Of a stretch of 64,000 bases of DNA, positions 16,455-25,381 are shown one piece after another. The first letter of the stretch is position 1. Each line of letters begins with the position of its first letter. Source of the DNA: Phenylobacterium koreense (lineage in GTDB: Bacteria > Pseudomonadota > Alphaproteobacteria > Caulobacterales > Caulobacteraceae); the NCBI RefSeq assembly GCF_040545335.1, contig NZ_JBEPLU010000002.1:620001-684000 (forward strand), given 5' to 3'. The notes under the pieces are model-generated. The model ran no database searches. It had not been told where the DNA came from and saw only the letters and a list, made by a program, of their open reading frames with translations. A program made the translations under genes and the position numbers.

Positions 16455-16838
16455 TTACTTGATTTGGACGGTCGCGCCGGCTTCTTCGAGCTTCTTCTTC
16501 ACTTCTTCGGCGACTTGCTTCGAGACGTTCTCGACGACGTTCTGCGGAGCGCCTTCGACCAGGTCCTTGGCTTCCTTCAGGCCGAGGTCCGGACGGACGC
16601 CGCGGACTTCCTTGATCACGTTGATCTTCTTGTCGCCGCCGGCGGTCAGAACAACGGTGAACTCGGTTTGCTCTTCAGCGGCTTCGGCCGGAGCGGCAGC
16701 GCCACCGCCAACAGCGGCGACGGCGACCGGAGCGGCGGCCGAGACGCCCCACTTTTCTTCCAGCAGCTTCGAGAGTTCAGCAGCTTCCAGAACGGTCAGG
16801 GCCGACAGTTCTTCGACGATCTTTTCAAGCTTCGACAT
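16455..16838 (-). CDS. rplL: 50S ribosomal protein L7/L12
   Basis: Stalk protein present as dimers on L10; recruits and activates translation GTPases such as EF-G and EF-Tu. It has 127 residues: an N-terminal dimerisation helix ([19 protein letters not shown]), an alanine/proline-rich hinge (about residues 36-58) and the C-terminal factor-binding domain with KINVIKEVR and [13 protein letters not shown]. It follows rplJ by 45 bp and ends before a very strong terminator. All features are normal for the family. Confidence 0.98.
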   Translation of the reverse strand: MSKLEKIVEELSALTVLEAAELSKLLEEKWGVSAAAPVAVAAVGGGAAAPAEAAEEQTEFTVVLTAGGDKKINVIKEVRGVRPDLGLKEAKDLVEGAPQNVVENVSKQVAEEVKKKLEEAGATVQIK

Positions 16839-16883
16839 AGGTAGTGTCCTTACGGAAATAGAGGTTGTGTTCGGGAATGACGA

Positions 16884-17399
16884 TCAGGCGGCGTCTTTGG
16901 CGGCATAAGCGCCCATGACGCGAGCCAGCTGACCGGCCGGAGCCTGCAGAACGCCGGCGACCTTGGTGGCCGGGGCTTGCAGAAGGCCGATGATCTTGCC
17001 GCGGAGCTGGTCCAGCGACGGCAGGGTCGCCAGGGCGGCGACGCCCTTCTGGTCCAGGACCTCGGTTCCCATGAAACCGCCGACGATGGCGAACTTGTCG
17101 TTCCCCTTGGCGAATTCAGAGGTGACCTTGGCGGCGGTGACGGGGTCCGACGCATAGGCGATGGCGACCGGGCCGGTGAACAGGGCGTCGCCCACTTCAC
17201 CGATCGAGCCGTCCAGAGCCTTCTGCGCCAGGGTGTTCTTCACCACCTTCAGCGCCGCGCCTTCCTTGCGGAGGCGGAGGCGGAGATCAGTCATTTCCGC
17301 AACGGTCAGACCCAGGTTGTGGGTCACGACCACGGCGCCGGCGTCGGCAAAGACGCCCTTAAGCGCCTCGATCGACTCCTGCTTTTGAGCGCGGTCCAT
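16884..17399 (-). CDS. rplJ: 50S ribosomal protein L10
   Basis: Stalk base protein that anchors L7/L12 dimers to 23S rRNA. The product is 171 residues, the usual length. The ATG at 17399 (MDRAQKQESIEALKG) is chosen because GGAG lies six bases upstream; longer in-frame starts would add residues with no homology-like character. Core motifs such as VVTHNLGLTVAEMTDLR, LKVVKNTLAQ and PVAIAYASDP are visible, and the C-terminus is the helix for L7/L12 binding. It heads the rplJL unit behind a leader of about 300 nt; in many bacteria L10 (with L12) binds such a leader to repress its own translation. Confidence 0.97.
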   Translation of the reverse strand: MDRAQKQESIEALKGVFADAGAVVVTHNLGLTVAEMTDLRLRLRKEGAALKVVKNTLAQKALDGSIGEVGDALFTGPVAIAYASDPVTAAKVTSEFAKGNDKFAIVGGFMGTEVLDQKGVAALATLPSLDQLRGKIIGLLQAPATKVAGVLQAPAGQLARVMGAYAAKDAA

Positions 17400-17699
17400 T
17401 GCGGTCTCCATACTCAAGCTTGGCCGCCGGACGATTCCGACGACCAGACACTCCATGCGCAAGCGAGCCCGCACGCGGAGCGCTAAAGCCTGTCCTGTTC
17501 GGAGAAGTCGCAGGCCCCGCGCCCATCGAAGCCGATGGCCGAAGGAACCTCATCTTCCCGTCTCCCCATGGCCGAGGAAGGGCTCTTCCTCGTGTTATGG
17601 TCCCCAGGCGGCCCCTGGTTCCCCACGGTTCTTGGACAGGATCGGGAAGGAAGCCTTCCCGTCCACGCCGCCCCTTGCGGAACGACGAAACTCTAGAAG
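17400..17699 (-). promoter_or_regulatory. Untranslated leader of rplJL, possible L10 autoregulatory leader
   Basis: About 300 nt lie between the predicted start of transcription and the rplJ ATG with no supported gene. Inverted repeats are visible, for example GGGAAGG/CCTTCC near 17643-17661 and AGGAAGAGCCCTTCCT near 17575-17590 on the minus strand. Position and length fit the L10-leader regulatory RNA known from many bacteria, but I could not fold or align it. Confidence 0.4.
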
Positions 17700-17705
17700 G
17701 GGCGG

Positions 17706-17734
17706 CCTTTACACGCTCGGCCCTGAAAAGACAA
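17706..17734 (-). promoter_or_regulatory. Candidate promoter of rplJL
   Basis: On the minus strand TTGTCT (17734-17729), a 17-bp spacer, and TAAAGG (17711-17706). It lies just past the stop codon of the membrane protein gene, consistent with a new transcription unit starting before rplJ. Confidence 0.45.
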
Positions 17735-17742
17735 CTCCCGCC

Positions 17743-18210
17743 TCAGGGGCGCGGCCGCGTGGCGATCACCGCCGTGGTCAGCATCACCGCATAGCACCAG
17801 AGTACGAAGGCTCCGAACAGCGGCGCATGGTCGGCCGGGAAGTTCGGCAGCACCCGGGGGAAGAACACCGTGACGCCTGCGTCCAGCACCATCTGCGGCG
17901 CGACGAAGGAGACCAGGGCCGCAAGCCGATGCCGCGGCTCGATCTTGCGCAGGAACAGCAGCGTCGCCACCACCAGGCCCGTGCCGGAGATCGCCCCGCT
18001 GATCAGCAGGGTCCAGGCTGGCCTGTTCACCCATGCGCTGGGCAGCAGGCGCAACACCAGCGTCGAGACCGCCCAGACGAAGCTGCCCCGCGCCAGGAAC
18101 CAAAGGTAGAGGTGCAGAACCCCTTTGGCCTGCGCCTCGGCGGCGTCTTCCGTCGCTAGCCCAGCCAAATCGATCCTCTCCCCTGCCCCCGGCGCATAAG
18201 ACCTCGCCAA
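17743..18210 (-). CDS. Small four-helix integral membrane protein (DUF5367-like)
   Basis: A 155-residue protein with a soluble N-terminal 30 residues and about four hydrophobic segments: roughly 40-58 (SFVWAVSTLVLRLL), 65-85, 95-115 and 130-150 (LFGAFVLWCYAVML). The layout resembles the DUF5367 family of small membrane proteins, but I am not certain of the assignment and no function is known. It lies between rplA and rplJ on the same strand, after the rplA terminator, and is an accessory insertion in an otherwise conserved ribosomal order. Confidence 0.75.
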   Translation of the reverse strand: MARSYAPGAGERIDLAGLATEDAAEAQAKGVLHLYLWFLARGSFVWAVSTLVLRLLPSAWVNRPAWTLLISGAISGTGLVVATLLFLRKIEPRHRLAALVSFVAPQMVLDAGVTVFFPRVLPNFPADHAPLFGAFVLWCYAVMLTTAVIATRPRP

Positions 18211-18218
18211 GGGCCAAA

Positions 18219-18253
18219 GAAAAAGGGAGCGGCCCTTAACGAACCGCTCCCTT
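18219..18253 (-). terminator. Intrinsic terminator of rplKA
   Basis: A 10-bp perfect stem (AAGGGAGCGG at 18223-18232 with its complement at 18244-18253) lies 25 bp after the rplA stop. The minus strand continues with TTTCTTTGG. Confidence 0.85.
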
Positions 18254-18278
18254 CAAGCTCTTGCGAGATCGTCTGTGC

Positions 18279-18968
18279 TTAGGCGCCGACCGAACCGGTA
18301 TCCACCTTGAAGCCCGGGCCCATCGTCGAGGACAGGCTGATCTTCTTGATGTAGGTGCCCTTGGCGCCAGACGGCTTGGCCCGGTTCAGGGCGTCCACCA
18401 GGGCGCGGACGTTGGCCAGGATGGCGTCTTCCGAGAACGAGGCCTTGCCGATGCCGGCATGGATGATGCCGGTCTTTTCGGTGCGGAACTCGATGGCGCC
18501 GCCCTTGGCGTCCTTCACGGCTTGGCCGACGTTCGGCGTCACGGTGCCGACGCGCGGGTTCGGCATCAGGCCGCGCGGGCCGAGCACCTTACCCAGACGG
18601 CCGACCAGGGCCATCATATCCGGCGTCGCGATCACGCGGTCGAATTCCATGAAGCCGCCTTGGATACGCTCCACCAGCTCTTCGGCCCCGACGATGTCGG
18701 CGCCGGCCGCGGTGGCTTCGGCAGCCTTGGCGTCCTTGGCGATGACGGCGACGCGGACGTCACGGCCGGTGCCCGAGGGCAGGTTCACCACGCCGCGGAC
18801 CTGCTGGTCGGCGTGACGCGGGTCGACGCCCAGGTTGACGGCGATTTCGATGCTTTCGTCGAACTTGGCCTTGGCGTTGGCCTTGACCAGGGCGACGGCG
18901 GCTTCGACGGCGTGGGCGGCGTTGCGGTCGCCGGTCCAGGCCTGGATGCGCTTGGGTTGCTTAGCCAT
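18279..18968 (-). CDS. rplA: 50S ribosomal protein L1
   Basis: Protein of the L1 stalk that guides deacylated tRNA out of the E site; also a translational repressor of its own mRNA in many bacteria. The start [11 protein letters not shown] at 18968 gives 229 residues, the family length, and lies only 4 bp after the rplK stop, indicating translational coupling. Earlier in-frame starts run back through rplK and are rejected. Motifs seen: [31 protein letters not shown] and [18 protein letters not shown]. It ends before a strong terminator that separates it from the membrane protein and rplJL. Confidence 0.98.
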   Translation of the reverse strand: MAKQPKRIQAWTGDRNAAHAVEAAVALVKANAKAKFDESIEIAVNLGVDPRHADQQVRGVVNLPSGTGRDVRVAVIAKDAKAAEATAAGADIVGAEELVERIQGGFMEFDRVIATPDMMALVGRLGKVLGPRGLMPNPRVGTVTPNVGQAVKDAKGGAIEFRTEKTGIIHAGIGKASFSEDAILANVRALVDALNRAKPSGAKGTYIKKISLSSTMGPGFKVDTGSVGA

Positions 18969-18972
18969 CGTC

Positions 18973-19404
18973 TTAGGCCTCCACGATTTCGAGGCCCATC
19001 GAGCGCGCGGAGCCCTCGATGATCTTGGCGGCGGCTTCAACGTCGTTGGCGTTGAGGTCCTTCATCTTCTTCTCGGCGATTTCGCGCAGTTGCGAGCGCG
19101 AGATCTTGCCGGCGTTTTCACGGCCCGGCGCCTTCGAACCCGACTTCAGGTTCAGGGCCTGCTTGATGTAGTGCGTGGCCGGCGGGGTCTTCGTGACGAA
19201 GGTGAACGACTTGTCCTGATAGACCGTGATGATGGTCGGAAGCGGGGTGCCCTTGGCTTCCTTCTCGGTGCGGGCGTTGAACTCCTTGCAGAAGCCCATG
19301 ATGTTGACGCCGCGCTGACCCAGCGCCGGGCCGATCGGCGGCGACGGGGTGGCGGAGCCGGCCGGCACCTGCAGTTTGATGTAGCCCAGAATCTTCTTGG
19401 CCAT
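18973..19404 (-). CDS. rplK: 50S ribosomal protein L11
   Basis: Protein of the GTPase-associated centre, required for stringent-response activation by RelA-type enzymes. It has 143 residues: the N-terminal proline-rich segment [20 protein letters not shown], the linker, and the C-terminal rRNA-binding domain. It starts at the ATG at 19404 and is the first gene of the rplKA pair. A candidate promoter (19519-19547) lies upstream, after a hairpin that could end nusG transcription. Confidence 0.98.
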   Translation of the reverse strand: MAKKILGYIKLQVPAGSATPSPPIGPALGQRGVNIMGFCKEFNARTEKEAKGTPLPTIITVYQDKSFTFVTKTPPATHYIKQALNLKSGSKAPGRENAGKISRSQLREIAEKKMKDLNANDVEAAAKIIEGSARSMGLEIVEA

Positions 19405-19518
19405 GTTTCTCCTCGTGACCGGAAACCCGGTCGGTTGAGCCGTGGTCCGGAGATTGGCGCTCCTCCCACGGGTTTCACTCGCTCAAGGCAAGGCGGCCCC
19501 ATCGGACCGAAGCGCGGG

Positions 19519-19547
19519 CCTATATCAGGTGGGCGGCGCGCTTACAA
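19519..19547 (-). promoter_or_regulatory. Candidate promoter of rplKA
   Basis: On the minus strand TTGTAA (19547-19542) and TATAGG (19524-19519) with a 17-bp spacer, giving a leader of about 105 nt before rplK. Confidence 0.5.
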
Positions 19548-19566
19548 CCATGGCTCCGAACACAAC

Positions 19567-19597
19567 TCGAGGCCCGGCGGTCTCCCGCGGGCCTCGA
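19567..19597 (-). terminator. Hairpin after nusG, possible weak terminator
   Basis: A 10-bp inverted repeat (TCGAGGCCCG at 19567-19576 with its complement at 19588-19597) lies 29 bp after the nusG stop. The minus strand continues with GTTGTGTT, a poor T-tract, so read-through is likely. Confidence 0.5.
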
Positions 19598-19625
19598 TGA
19601 TGTCGTCGCCGGATGTGGCGTTCGA

Positions 19626-20198
19626 TCAGGCCAGCTTCTCGACCTGGCCGTATTCCAGTTCCACCGGCGTCGCGCGGCCGAAGATGGAGACCGTAACCCG
19701 CAGGCGGGCGCGTTCTTCGTCCACCGCTTCGACGGAGCCGTTGAAGCTCGCGAAGGGGCCGTCGGTGACGCGGACCTGTTCGCCGATCTCGAAGGAGATG
19801 GTCGGCTTCGGCCGCTCCACGCCCTCTTCGATGGCGCCGATGATGCGGGCGACTTCCTTTTCGGAGACCGGCATCGGCTTCGAGCCGGAGCCGAGGAAGC
19901 CCGTCACCTTCGGGGTGTTCTTGATGAGGTGGTAGGCCTCGTCCGTCAGCTCCATCTTCACCAGGACGTAGCCCGGGAAGAACTTGCGCTCGGCGTTCAC
20001 CTTACGGCCGCGGCGGATTTCGACCACGTCCTCGGTCGGGACCAGGATGTCGGAGAAATTCTCCTCCAGGCCCTGGCTCTTGGCCTGTTCGCGGATCGAC
20101 TCGGCCACCTTCTTCTCGAAGTTCGAGTAGGCGTGGACGATGTACCACTTGTGGCGCGGGTTCGGGGCGTTCGGGGTTTCGGCGTTCATATCTCTCAT
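19626..20198 (-). CDS. nusG: Transcription termination/antitermination protein NusG
   Basis: Elongation factor that binds RNA polymerase through its NGN domain and contacts Rho or ribosomal S10 through its KOW domain. It has about 190 residues. The NGN domain carries KWYIVHAYSNFEKKVAE and FFPGYVLVKMEL; the KOW part carries GEQVRVTDGPFASFNGSVE. The ATG at 20198 overlaps the secE stop by one base (TGATG); an ATG at 20189 is also possible, and neither has an ideally spaced Shine-Dalgarno sequence, so translational coupling to secE is likely. Confidence 0.97.
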   Translation of the reverse strand: MRDMNAETPNAPNPRHKWYIVHAYSNFEKKVAESIREQAKSQGLEENFSDILVPTEDVVEIRRGRKVNAERKFFPGYVLVKMELTDEAYHLIKNTPKVTGFLGSGSKPMPVSEKEVARIIGAIEEGVERPKPTISFEIGEQVRVTDGPFASFNGSVEAVDEERARLRVTVSIFGRATPVELEYGQVEKLA

Positions 20199-20506
20199 CA
20201 ACCTCCGTTCGCGAGGCTGAGCAGCAGGTTCATGCCCGTACCAAGCAGCCAGTCGACCACCATGAAGAACAGCGCCGCCAGCACGACCATGATCCCGACC
20301 ATGACGGTGGTGATCCAGGTTTCCTTGCGGGTGGTCCAGGTGATCTTGCGCGCTTCGGCGCGCACTTCGCGGAAGAACTGAGCGGGGCTCACGCGCTTCT
20401 TGGCCGGCGCGGACTGCGCCAGGGCCGAGGCAGGGGCGATCGCCGCGGCCGTCTTGGCGGCGCGATTCTTCATCGCTTGCGGGGAAGAACCCGGTTTCCT
20501 GGCCAT
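20198..20506 (-). CDS. secE: Preprotein translocase subunit SecE
   Basis: Essential small subunit clamping the SecYEG channel in the inner membrane. It has 102 residues: an alanine/lysine-rich N-terminal extension of about 40 residues, the amphipathic segment PAQFFREVRAEARKITWTTR with the conserved W and T that follow E/K residues, and one membrane helix (TVMVGIMVVLAALFFMVVDWLL). It is overlapped by nusG and preceded by tRNA-Trp, the classic arrangement. Confidence 0.96.
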   Translation of the reverse strand: MARKPGSSPQAMKNRAAKTAAAIAPASALAQSAPAKKRVSPAQFFREVRAEARKITWTTRKETWITTVMVGIMVVLAALFFMVVDWLLGTGMNLLLSLANGG

Positions 20507-20572
20507 CAGGCTCTTATGACTCTCTCTACGTGGGCGGCGGCCGTTCCGCGCCCGGCGTACTTATATAGTGAA

Positions 20573-20648
20573 TGGCAGGAGTGGAGGGACTCGAACCCCC
20601 GGCCCTCGGTTTTGGAGACCGATGCTCTACCAGCTGAGCTACACTCCT
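20573..20648 (-). tRNA. trnW: tRNA-Trp (anticodon CCA)
   Basis: A 76-nt cloverleaf with acceptor stem AGGAGTG/CACTCCT, D-arm GCTCAGCTGGTAGAGC, anticodon loop CTCCAAA (CCA) and T-arm GGGTTCGAGTCCC. The 3' CCA is encoded. It lies 66 bp upstream of secE and probably shares a transcript with it. Confidence 0.98.
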
Positions 20649-20887
20649 ACGCGGCCCATCCGAACTCCTGAAGTCTGCCTCGAACCGTTTGCGAACCAGC
20701 GGCTAAAGCACCGATTGTCCGCCCAGGCGGCTATGAAAGGCATACTCCAACAATGTCGGGTAGGACGGAGGCGTATGACGCATAGCGCCCTGCATTTCAA
20801 GTCTCTTCGGGCGGCTTGCGACACGCGCGTGAGAGGATCGAAGCCAGGACCGCGACGTTCCCTCTTCCAGGTGAAGAGGAGGCCGTC

Positions 20888-21070
20888 ATGCCCGACCCCG
20901 GAACCCGCCCCAGCGATCAGGCGAGAAATCGCGACGAAGACCTGAAACCCGGCCGCCCTCCCCGGCCCGCGACCGAACCGCCCGGCGCCGAGGGCTCGTC
21001 CGCCACGTCCAAGACCCGGACCGACCCGGCCACCGGCGAGCCGCATAAAAAGCCGCCGACGCCGAGCTGA
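20888..21070 (+). CDS. Small proline-rich disordered protein, unknown function
   Basis: A 60-residue product starting at the ATG at 20888, chosen because AGGAGG lies five bases upstream; the upstream in-frame ATG at 20816 lacks one. The sequence is hydrophilic, with many P, T, R and D residues (for example KPGRPPRPATEPPGAEG), no hydrophobic core, no signal peptide and no recognisable domain. It points away from tRNA-Trp and towards the crystallin-domain gene 90 bp downstream. The strong ribosome binding site is the main argument that it is real. Confidence 0.5.
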   Translation: MPDPGTRPSDQARNRDEDLKPGRPPRPATEPPGAEGSSATSKTRTDPATGEPHKKPPTPS

Positions 21071-21160
21071 CATCGGTCGCAAACCTAAGCCGTCTCCGCG
21101 CGTTCTGTGCTTACGCTTGCCCTGCTTGGGCGCAAGACATTGCGATTCGGGGAGACGACG

Positions 21161-21910
21161 ATGAAATCATATCTGGTGGCCGCCATCGCGGCCGCAGCGT
21201 TCGGCGGCCAGGCCCAGGCGCAGGTCCCCCAGTGGGGCGGCGGATGGGGTGGCATCCCTCCCGGCAGCTACCAGCAGACCTGCCGTGACATCCGGGTCAG
21301 CGGCCCCACACTGACGGCGACCTGCCGGGACTCCCGCGGCCGCTGGACCGTCAGCAGCATGCGGTTCGATCAATGCCGCGGCGACATCCAGAACAACAAC
21401 GGCCGCCTACGCTGCAGTAACAGCGGCGCGCCGGGCTGGGGCGGCGCCATTCCCAACGGCACCTTCCAGCAAAGCTGCCGCGACGCGCGCGTGAGCGGAA
21501 ACGTCCTGACCGCGACCTGCCCGGACAATCGCGGCCGTTGGACCACCAGCAGCATCCGCTTCCGCGACTGCCGCTTCGACATCCGCAACGATAATGGACG
21601 CCTGGCCTGTGAGTTCGGCGGCCCCGGGGGCGGCTGGGGACCGGGCGGAGGCTTCGGCCGCAGCCAGCTAGACCTCTTCAGCGGACCGGACTTCCAGAAC
21701 CCGATCTTCTCGACCTCCAGCGAGATCACCAACCTGCCGCGGCAGTTCAACGACCGTGCGATGAGCCTGCGCATCCAGGGGCGCGGCGTCTGGCAGGTCT
21801 GCGTCGATTCGAATTTCCGCGGTCGCTGCCAGACCTTCGACCGCGACGTCCGCGACCTGCGCCAGTTCGGCCTGGGACAGGCGATCACATCGATGCGGCA
21901 GGTGCGCTGA
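21161..21910 (+). CDS. Secreted protein with two cyanovirin-N-homology repeats and a beta/gamma-crystallin domain
   Basis: A 249-residue exported protein. The ATG at 21161 follows GGGGAGACGACG and gives a signal peptide (MKSYLVAAIAAAAFGGQAQA). Two CVNH-type repeats lie at about 35-85 and 99-150: each reads S/QxCRDxRVSGxxLTATCxDxRGRW and N-G-R-L-x-C, with four cysteines in identical spacing (41, 55, 72, 85 and 106, 120, 137, 150). A glycine/tryptophan-rich linker joins them to a C-terminal beta/gamma-crystallin-like domain (about 168-249) with LDLFSGPDFQ, VCVDSNFRGRCQTF and GLGQAITSMR. CVNH modules bind glycans in known cases and microbial crystallin modules often bind calcium; a secreted carbohydrate- or calcium-binding role is an inference. 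Confidence 0.85.
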   Translation: MKSYLVAAIAAAAFGGQAQAQVPQWGGGWGGIPPGSYQQTCRDIRVSGPTLTATCRDSRGRWTVSSMRFDQCRGDIQNNNGRLRCSNSGAPGWGGAIPNGTFQQSCRDARVSGNVLTATCPDNRGRWTTSSIRFRDCRFDIRNDNGRLACEFGGPGGGWGPGGGFGRSQLDLFSGPDFQNPIFSTSSEITNLPRQFNDRAMSLRIQGRGVWQVCVDSNFRGRCQTFDRDVRDLRQFGLGQAITSMRQVR

Positions 21911-21926
21911 CCGCCTTTCGGAACGC

Positions 21927-21959
21927 AAAAAGGCCGCCGGAGGGTGTCTCCGGCGGCCT
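21927..21959 (-). terminator. Intrinsic terminator of tuf
   Basis: A perfect 12-bp stem (21931-21942 and 21948-21959, 5-nt loop) followed on the minus strand by TTTTTGCG. It lies 26 bp after the tuf stop and also separates tuf from the convergent crystallin-domain gene. Confidence 0.92.
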
Positions 21960-21985
21960 GATTGTCTTGTGTGTGGTTTGGATCG

Positions 21986-23176
<1,191 letters not shown>

Positions 23177-23209
23177 CGGGATCCTGCCGGCGGTTGAATT
23201 TCAAGAATT

Positions 23210-23283
23210 TGGAGCGGGTAGCGGGAATCGAACCCGCATCCTCAGCTTGGAAGGCTGCTGCACTACCATTGTGCTATACCCGC
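23210..23283 (-). tRNA. trnG: tRNA-Gly (anticodon TCC)
   Basis: A 74-nt cloverleaf with acceptor GCGGGTA/TACCCGC, D-arm AGCACAATGGTAGTGC, anticodon loop CTTCCAA (TCC) and T-arm CGGGTTCGATTCCCG; 3' CCA encoded. It sits 33 bp upstream of tuf. Confidence 0.98.
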
Positions 23284-23339
23284 CCGCTGAGATGCGCGGG
23301 GTCGCGCCAGTCTCCTTAAAGTTTGTGCTCCGAGACGCG

Positions 23340-23425
23340 TGGTGGGGGAAGCAGGACTCGAACCTGCGAAGGCGTACGCCAGCGGATTTACAGTCCGCCC
23401 CCTTTGCCGCTCGGGACATTCCCCC
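23340..23425 (-). tRNA. trnY: tRNA-Tyr (anticodon GTA)
   Basis: An 86-nt tRNA with a long variable arm, acceptor GGGGGAA/TTCCCCC, anticodon loop CTGTAAA (GTA) and T-arm CAGGTTCGAGTCCTG; 3' CCA encoded. It is the first element of the tRNA-Tyr, tRNA-Gly, tuf unit. Confidence 0.98.
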
Positions 23426-23477
23426 AGCGCGCTCGGAGCCAGATCGAACGCCTGGACAAGTGGTCAGCGCGTGAGCG

Positions 23478-24314
23478 ATGAACCTGTCCGGCCCCCGATT
23501 TGGAGCGCGTCTTATAGTGTCCTCCCCTCGCGAACGCAACGCGCCCTGGAAAGGTTCGAAAAAGTCTGGCCAAAGATCGCCAGATCGTAAGCCTGACAAG
23601 GGTTTAGACGACTGGTTATGGGGCTGGCACGCTGTTGCGGCGGCTCTGGGCAATCGGAAAAGGAGTGCGCCGATCCGTCTTTTGGCGACTCCGGACCGCG
23701 CCAGGGAGCTCGAATCTCGATTCGGCCGCCCCAAGGCTCTGGAGGTCGTCGAGTCGGCGTTCATCTCGCAGGTTCTGCCCCAAGGCGCCGTCCATCAGGG
23801 CATCGCTCTGCGCATCCCGGCGCTGGACTCGGTGGCGCTGGAAGATTTCGAGCCGCGCCGCGGCGCGGTGCTGCTCATGCTGGACCAGGTGACCGATCCG
23901 CAGAACGTGGGCGCCATACTGCGGTCGGCCGCCGCCTTCGGGGCCGCGGGTGTCGTCCTGCAGGACCGTCACGCGCCCAAACTCACCGGGGCTCTGGCCA
24001 AGGCCGCGGTCGGCGCAGTCGACCAGATCCCCACCGCGCACGTGGTGAACCTCTCGCGGGCCCTGGAGACCCTCGCCGACCAGGGATGGCGGGCGGTCGG
24101 CCTCGACGGCCACACCGACGTCTATCTGGAACAGGCCCTCGACGGCGGCCCGACGGTGCTCGTCCTGGGTTCGGAAGGCGAAGGCCTGCGGCGTCTGATC
24201 GCCGAGCATTGCGACCAACTGGCCAAGATTCCCATGCCCGGAGGATTCGAGAGCCTGAATGTATCGGCCGCCGCGGCCGTGGCGCTCTATGAGGCCAGCC
24301 GTACCCGACCGTAG
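23478..24314 (+). CDS. rlmB: 23S rRNA 2'-O-ribose methyltransferase, SpoU/TrmH family (RlmB-like)
   Basis: SAM-dependent enzyme that in E. coli methylates G2251 in the 23S peptidyl-transferase loop. The 278-residue product has a basic N-terminal extension (about 1-40), the substrate-binding domain starting DDWLWGWHAVAAAL, and the knotted SpoU domain with DQVTDPQNVGAILRSAAAFG (motif 1), VLGSEGEGLRRLI (motif 2) and IPMPGGFESLNVSAAAAVAL (motif 3). The start is uncertain. The ATG at 23478 has no clear ribosome binding site and lies across the divergent tRNA-Tyr promoter, so a later start such as the GTG at 23517 is possible. Assignment to RlmB rather than another SpoU enzyme rests on overall layout. 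Confidence 0.9.
   Translation: MNLSGPRFGARLIVSSPRERNAPWKGSKKSGQRSPDRKPDKGLDDWLWGWHAVAAALGNRKRSAPIRLLATPDRARELESRFGRPKALEVVESAFISQVLPQGAVHQGIALRIPALDSVALEDFEPRRGAVLLMLDQVTDPQNVGAILRSAAAFGAAGVVLQDRHAPKLTGALAKAAVGAVDQIPTAHVVNLSRALETLADQGWRAVGLDGHTDVYLEQALDGGPTVLVLGSEGEGLRRLIAEHCDQLAKIPMPGGFESLNVSAAAAVALYEASRTRP
23511..23539 (-). promoter_or_regulatory. Promoter of the tRNA-Tyr, tRNA-Gly, tuf operon
   Basis: On the minus strand TTGCGT (23539-23534), a 17-bp spacer, and TATAAG (23516-23511). Transcription would begin near 23505, 80 nt before tRNA-Tyr. It overlaps the annotated 5' end of the divergent rlmB frame. Confidence 0.65.
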
Positions 24315-24392
24315 AAAGGCTGAAAGGGGAAAGGTCGCTTTTCTCTGCCTGGGCGGTTGCAGAGCGGCCTCGCCTATCGCATTGAGGATTTG

Positions 24393-25121
24393 ATGATCGA
24401 AAGTCTTATTGCGCCCGGCGCCGTCGCAGCCCTCTTCTCGGTTCTGATGATCGACCTGGTCCTGGCCGGCGACAACGCCGTCGCCGTGGGCCTGGCGGCC
24501 GCGGGGCTTCCGCCCGCGCAACGGCGCAAGGCGATCCTCTACGGCCTCATCGCCGCGGTCACCATGCGGATCGTGTTCGCGCTGATCACGGCCCAGCTCC
24601 TCGGGATCGTCGGCCTGCTGTTCGCCGGCGGCCTGCTGCTGCTCTGGGTCTGCTGGAAGATGTGGCGGGAGCTGCGCGAGCAGGCCCAGGCCGACGAAGC
24701 CGCCGCCGAGGCGGTCCTGGACGACGACCCCAACACCGAGCCGTCGGCCGCCGTCATCGCCGCCCAGCCGAAGTCCTTCAAGTCAGCCTTCCTCCAGATC
24801 CTGATCGCCGACCTTTCGATGTCGCTGGACAACGTGCTGGCGGTCGCCGGCGCCGCGCGGGAGCATCCGGCCGTCCTGGTGTTCGGCCTGCTGCTCTCGA
24901 TCGCCCTGATGGGCGTGGCCGCCAACTTCATCGCCCGGCTGCTGCACCGCTACCGCTGGATCGGCTATATCGGCCTTCTGATCGTCCTCTACGTCGCCCT
25001 GCACATGATGTGGCAAGGCCACCAGGACGTGGTCCGCGACCTCGGCCAGATGAACGCCTACAACGCCGTCGTCCCGGAATTCATGCAGATTCAGCCGAAG
25101 GCGCCCGCCCCGGCGCACTGA
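24393..25121 (+). CDS. TerC-family integral membrane protein (YjbE-like, putative metal transporter)
   Basis: Inner-membrane protein of about 242 residues. The ATG at 24393 follows GAGG by five bases. Two internal repeats each open with an acidic motif, MIDLVLAGDNAVAVG and IADLSMSLDNVLAVAG, typical of TerC. Seven or so hydrophobic segments are separated by a charged cytosolic loop (residues about 90-125, rich in E/A/D). Family members are linked to manganese or other metal efflux and metallation of exported proteins; that role is inferred from the family only. It follows rlmB by 78 bp on the same strand. No yybP-ykoY riboswitch could be recognised in that short gap. Confidence 0.87.
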   Translation: MIESLIAPGAVAALFSVLMIDLVLAGDNAVAVGLAAAGLPPAQRRKAILYGLIAAVTMRIVFALITAQLLGIVGLLFAGGLLLLWVCWKMWRELREQAQADEAAAEAVLDDDPNTEPSAAVIAAQPKSFKSAFLQILIADLSMSLDNVLAVAGAAREHPAVLVFGLLLSIALMGVAANFIARLLHRYRWIGYIGLLIVLYVALHMMWQGHQDVVRDLGQMNAYNAVVPEFMQIQPKAPAPAH

Positions 25122-25381
25122 CCGGCCAAGGCCAGGCCCACCACCTCCAGGTGAGCCTGGCGCCGAGACATACTCACCCGACGCGGTTTGTAACCCTTCT
25201 GTTGCAAGGGACAGGAGTGGTCGCGCCTGTTCGATCAAATTTTGTATCGATGGCTCACCTCACACGCGAACGTTGTTGCGCGCGCGCCGGTCGCTCCGTT
25301 AATGCCTCATTACTCATATTGGGCGCGACGCGTTGTCGCGTCCGGTTCTGTGGCTTCCGCGTTTTTTTGGTGAGGTAGCTT
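25122..25381 (+). other. Gene-free upstream region of the PEPxxWA-CTERM gene
   Basis: No gene is supported. Towards the right it holds a small hairpin (GACGCG-TTGT-CGCGTC, 25327-25342) and a run of seven T (25362-25368), 14 bp before the start codon of the next gene. The T-run is too far from the hairpin for a normal terminator; the segment may be an untranslated leader. GAGG lies six bases before the ATG. Confidence 0.4.

Noticed and set aside
24315..24392. Possible manganese (yybP-ykoY) riboswitch before the TerC-family gene
   Set aside because: Only 78 bp are available and the conserved riboswitch segments could not be seen.
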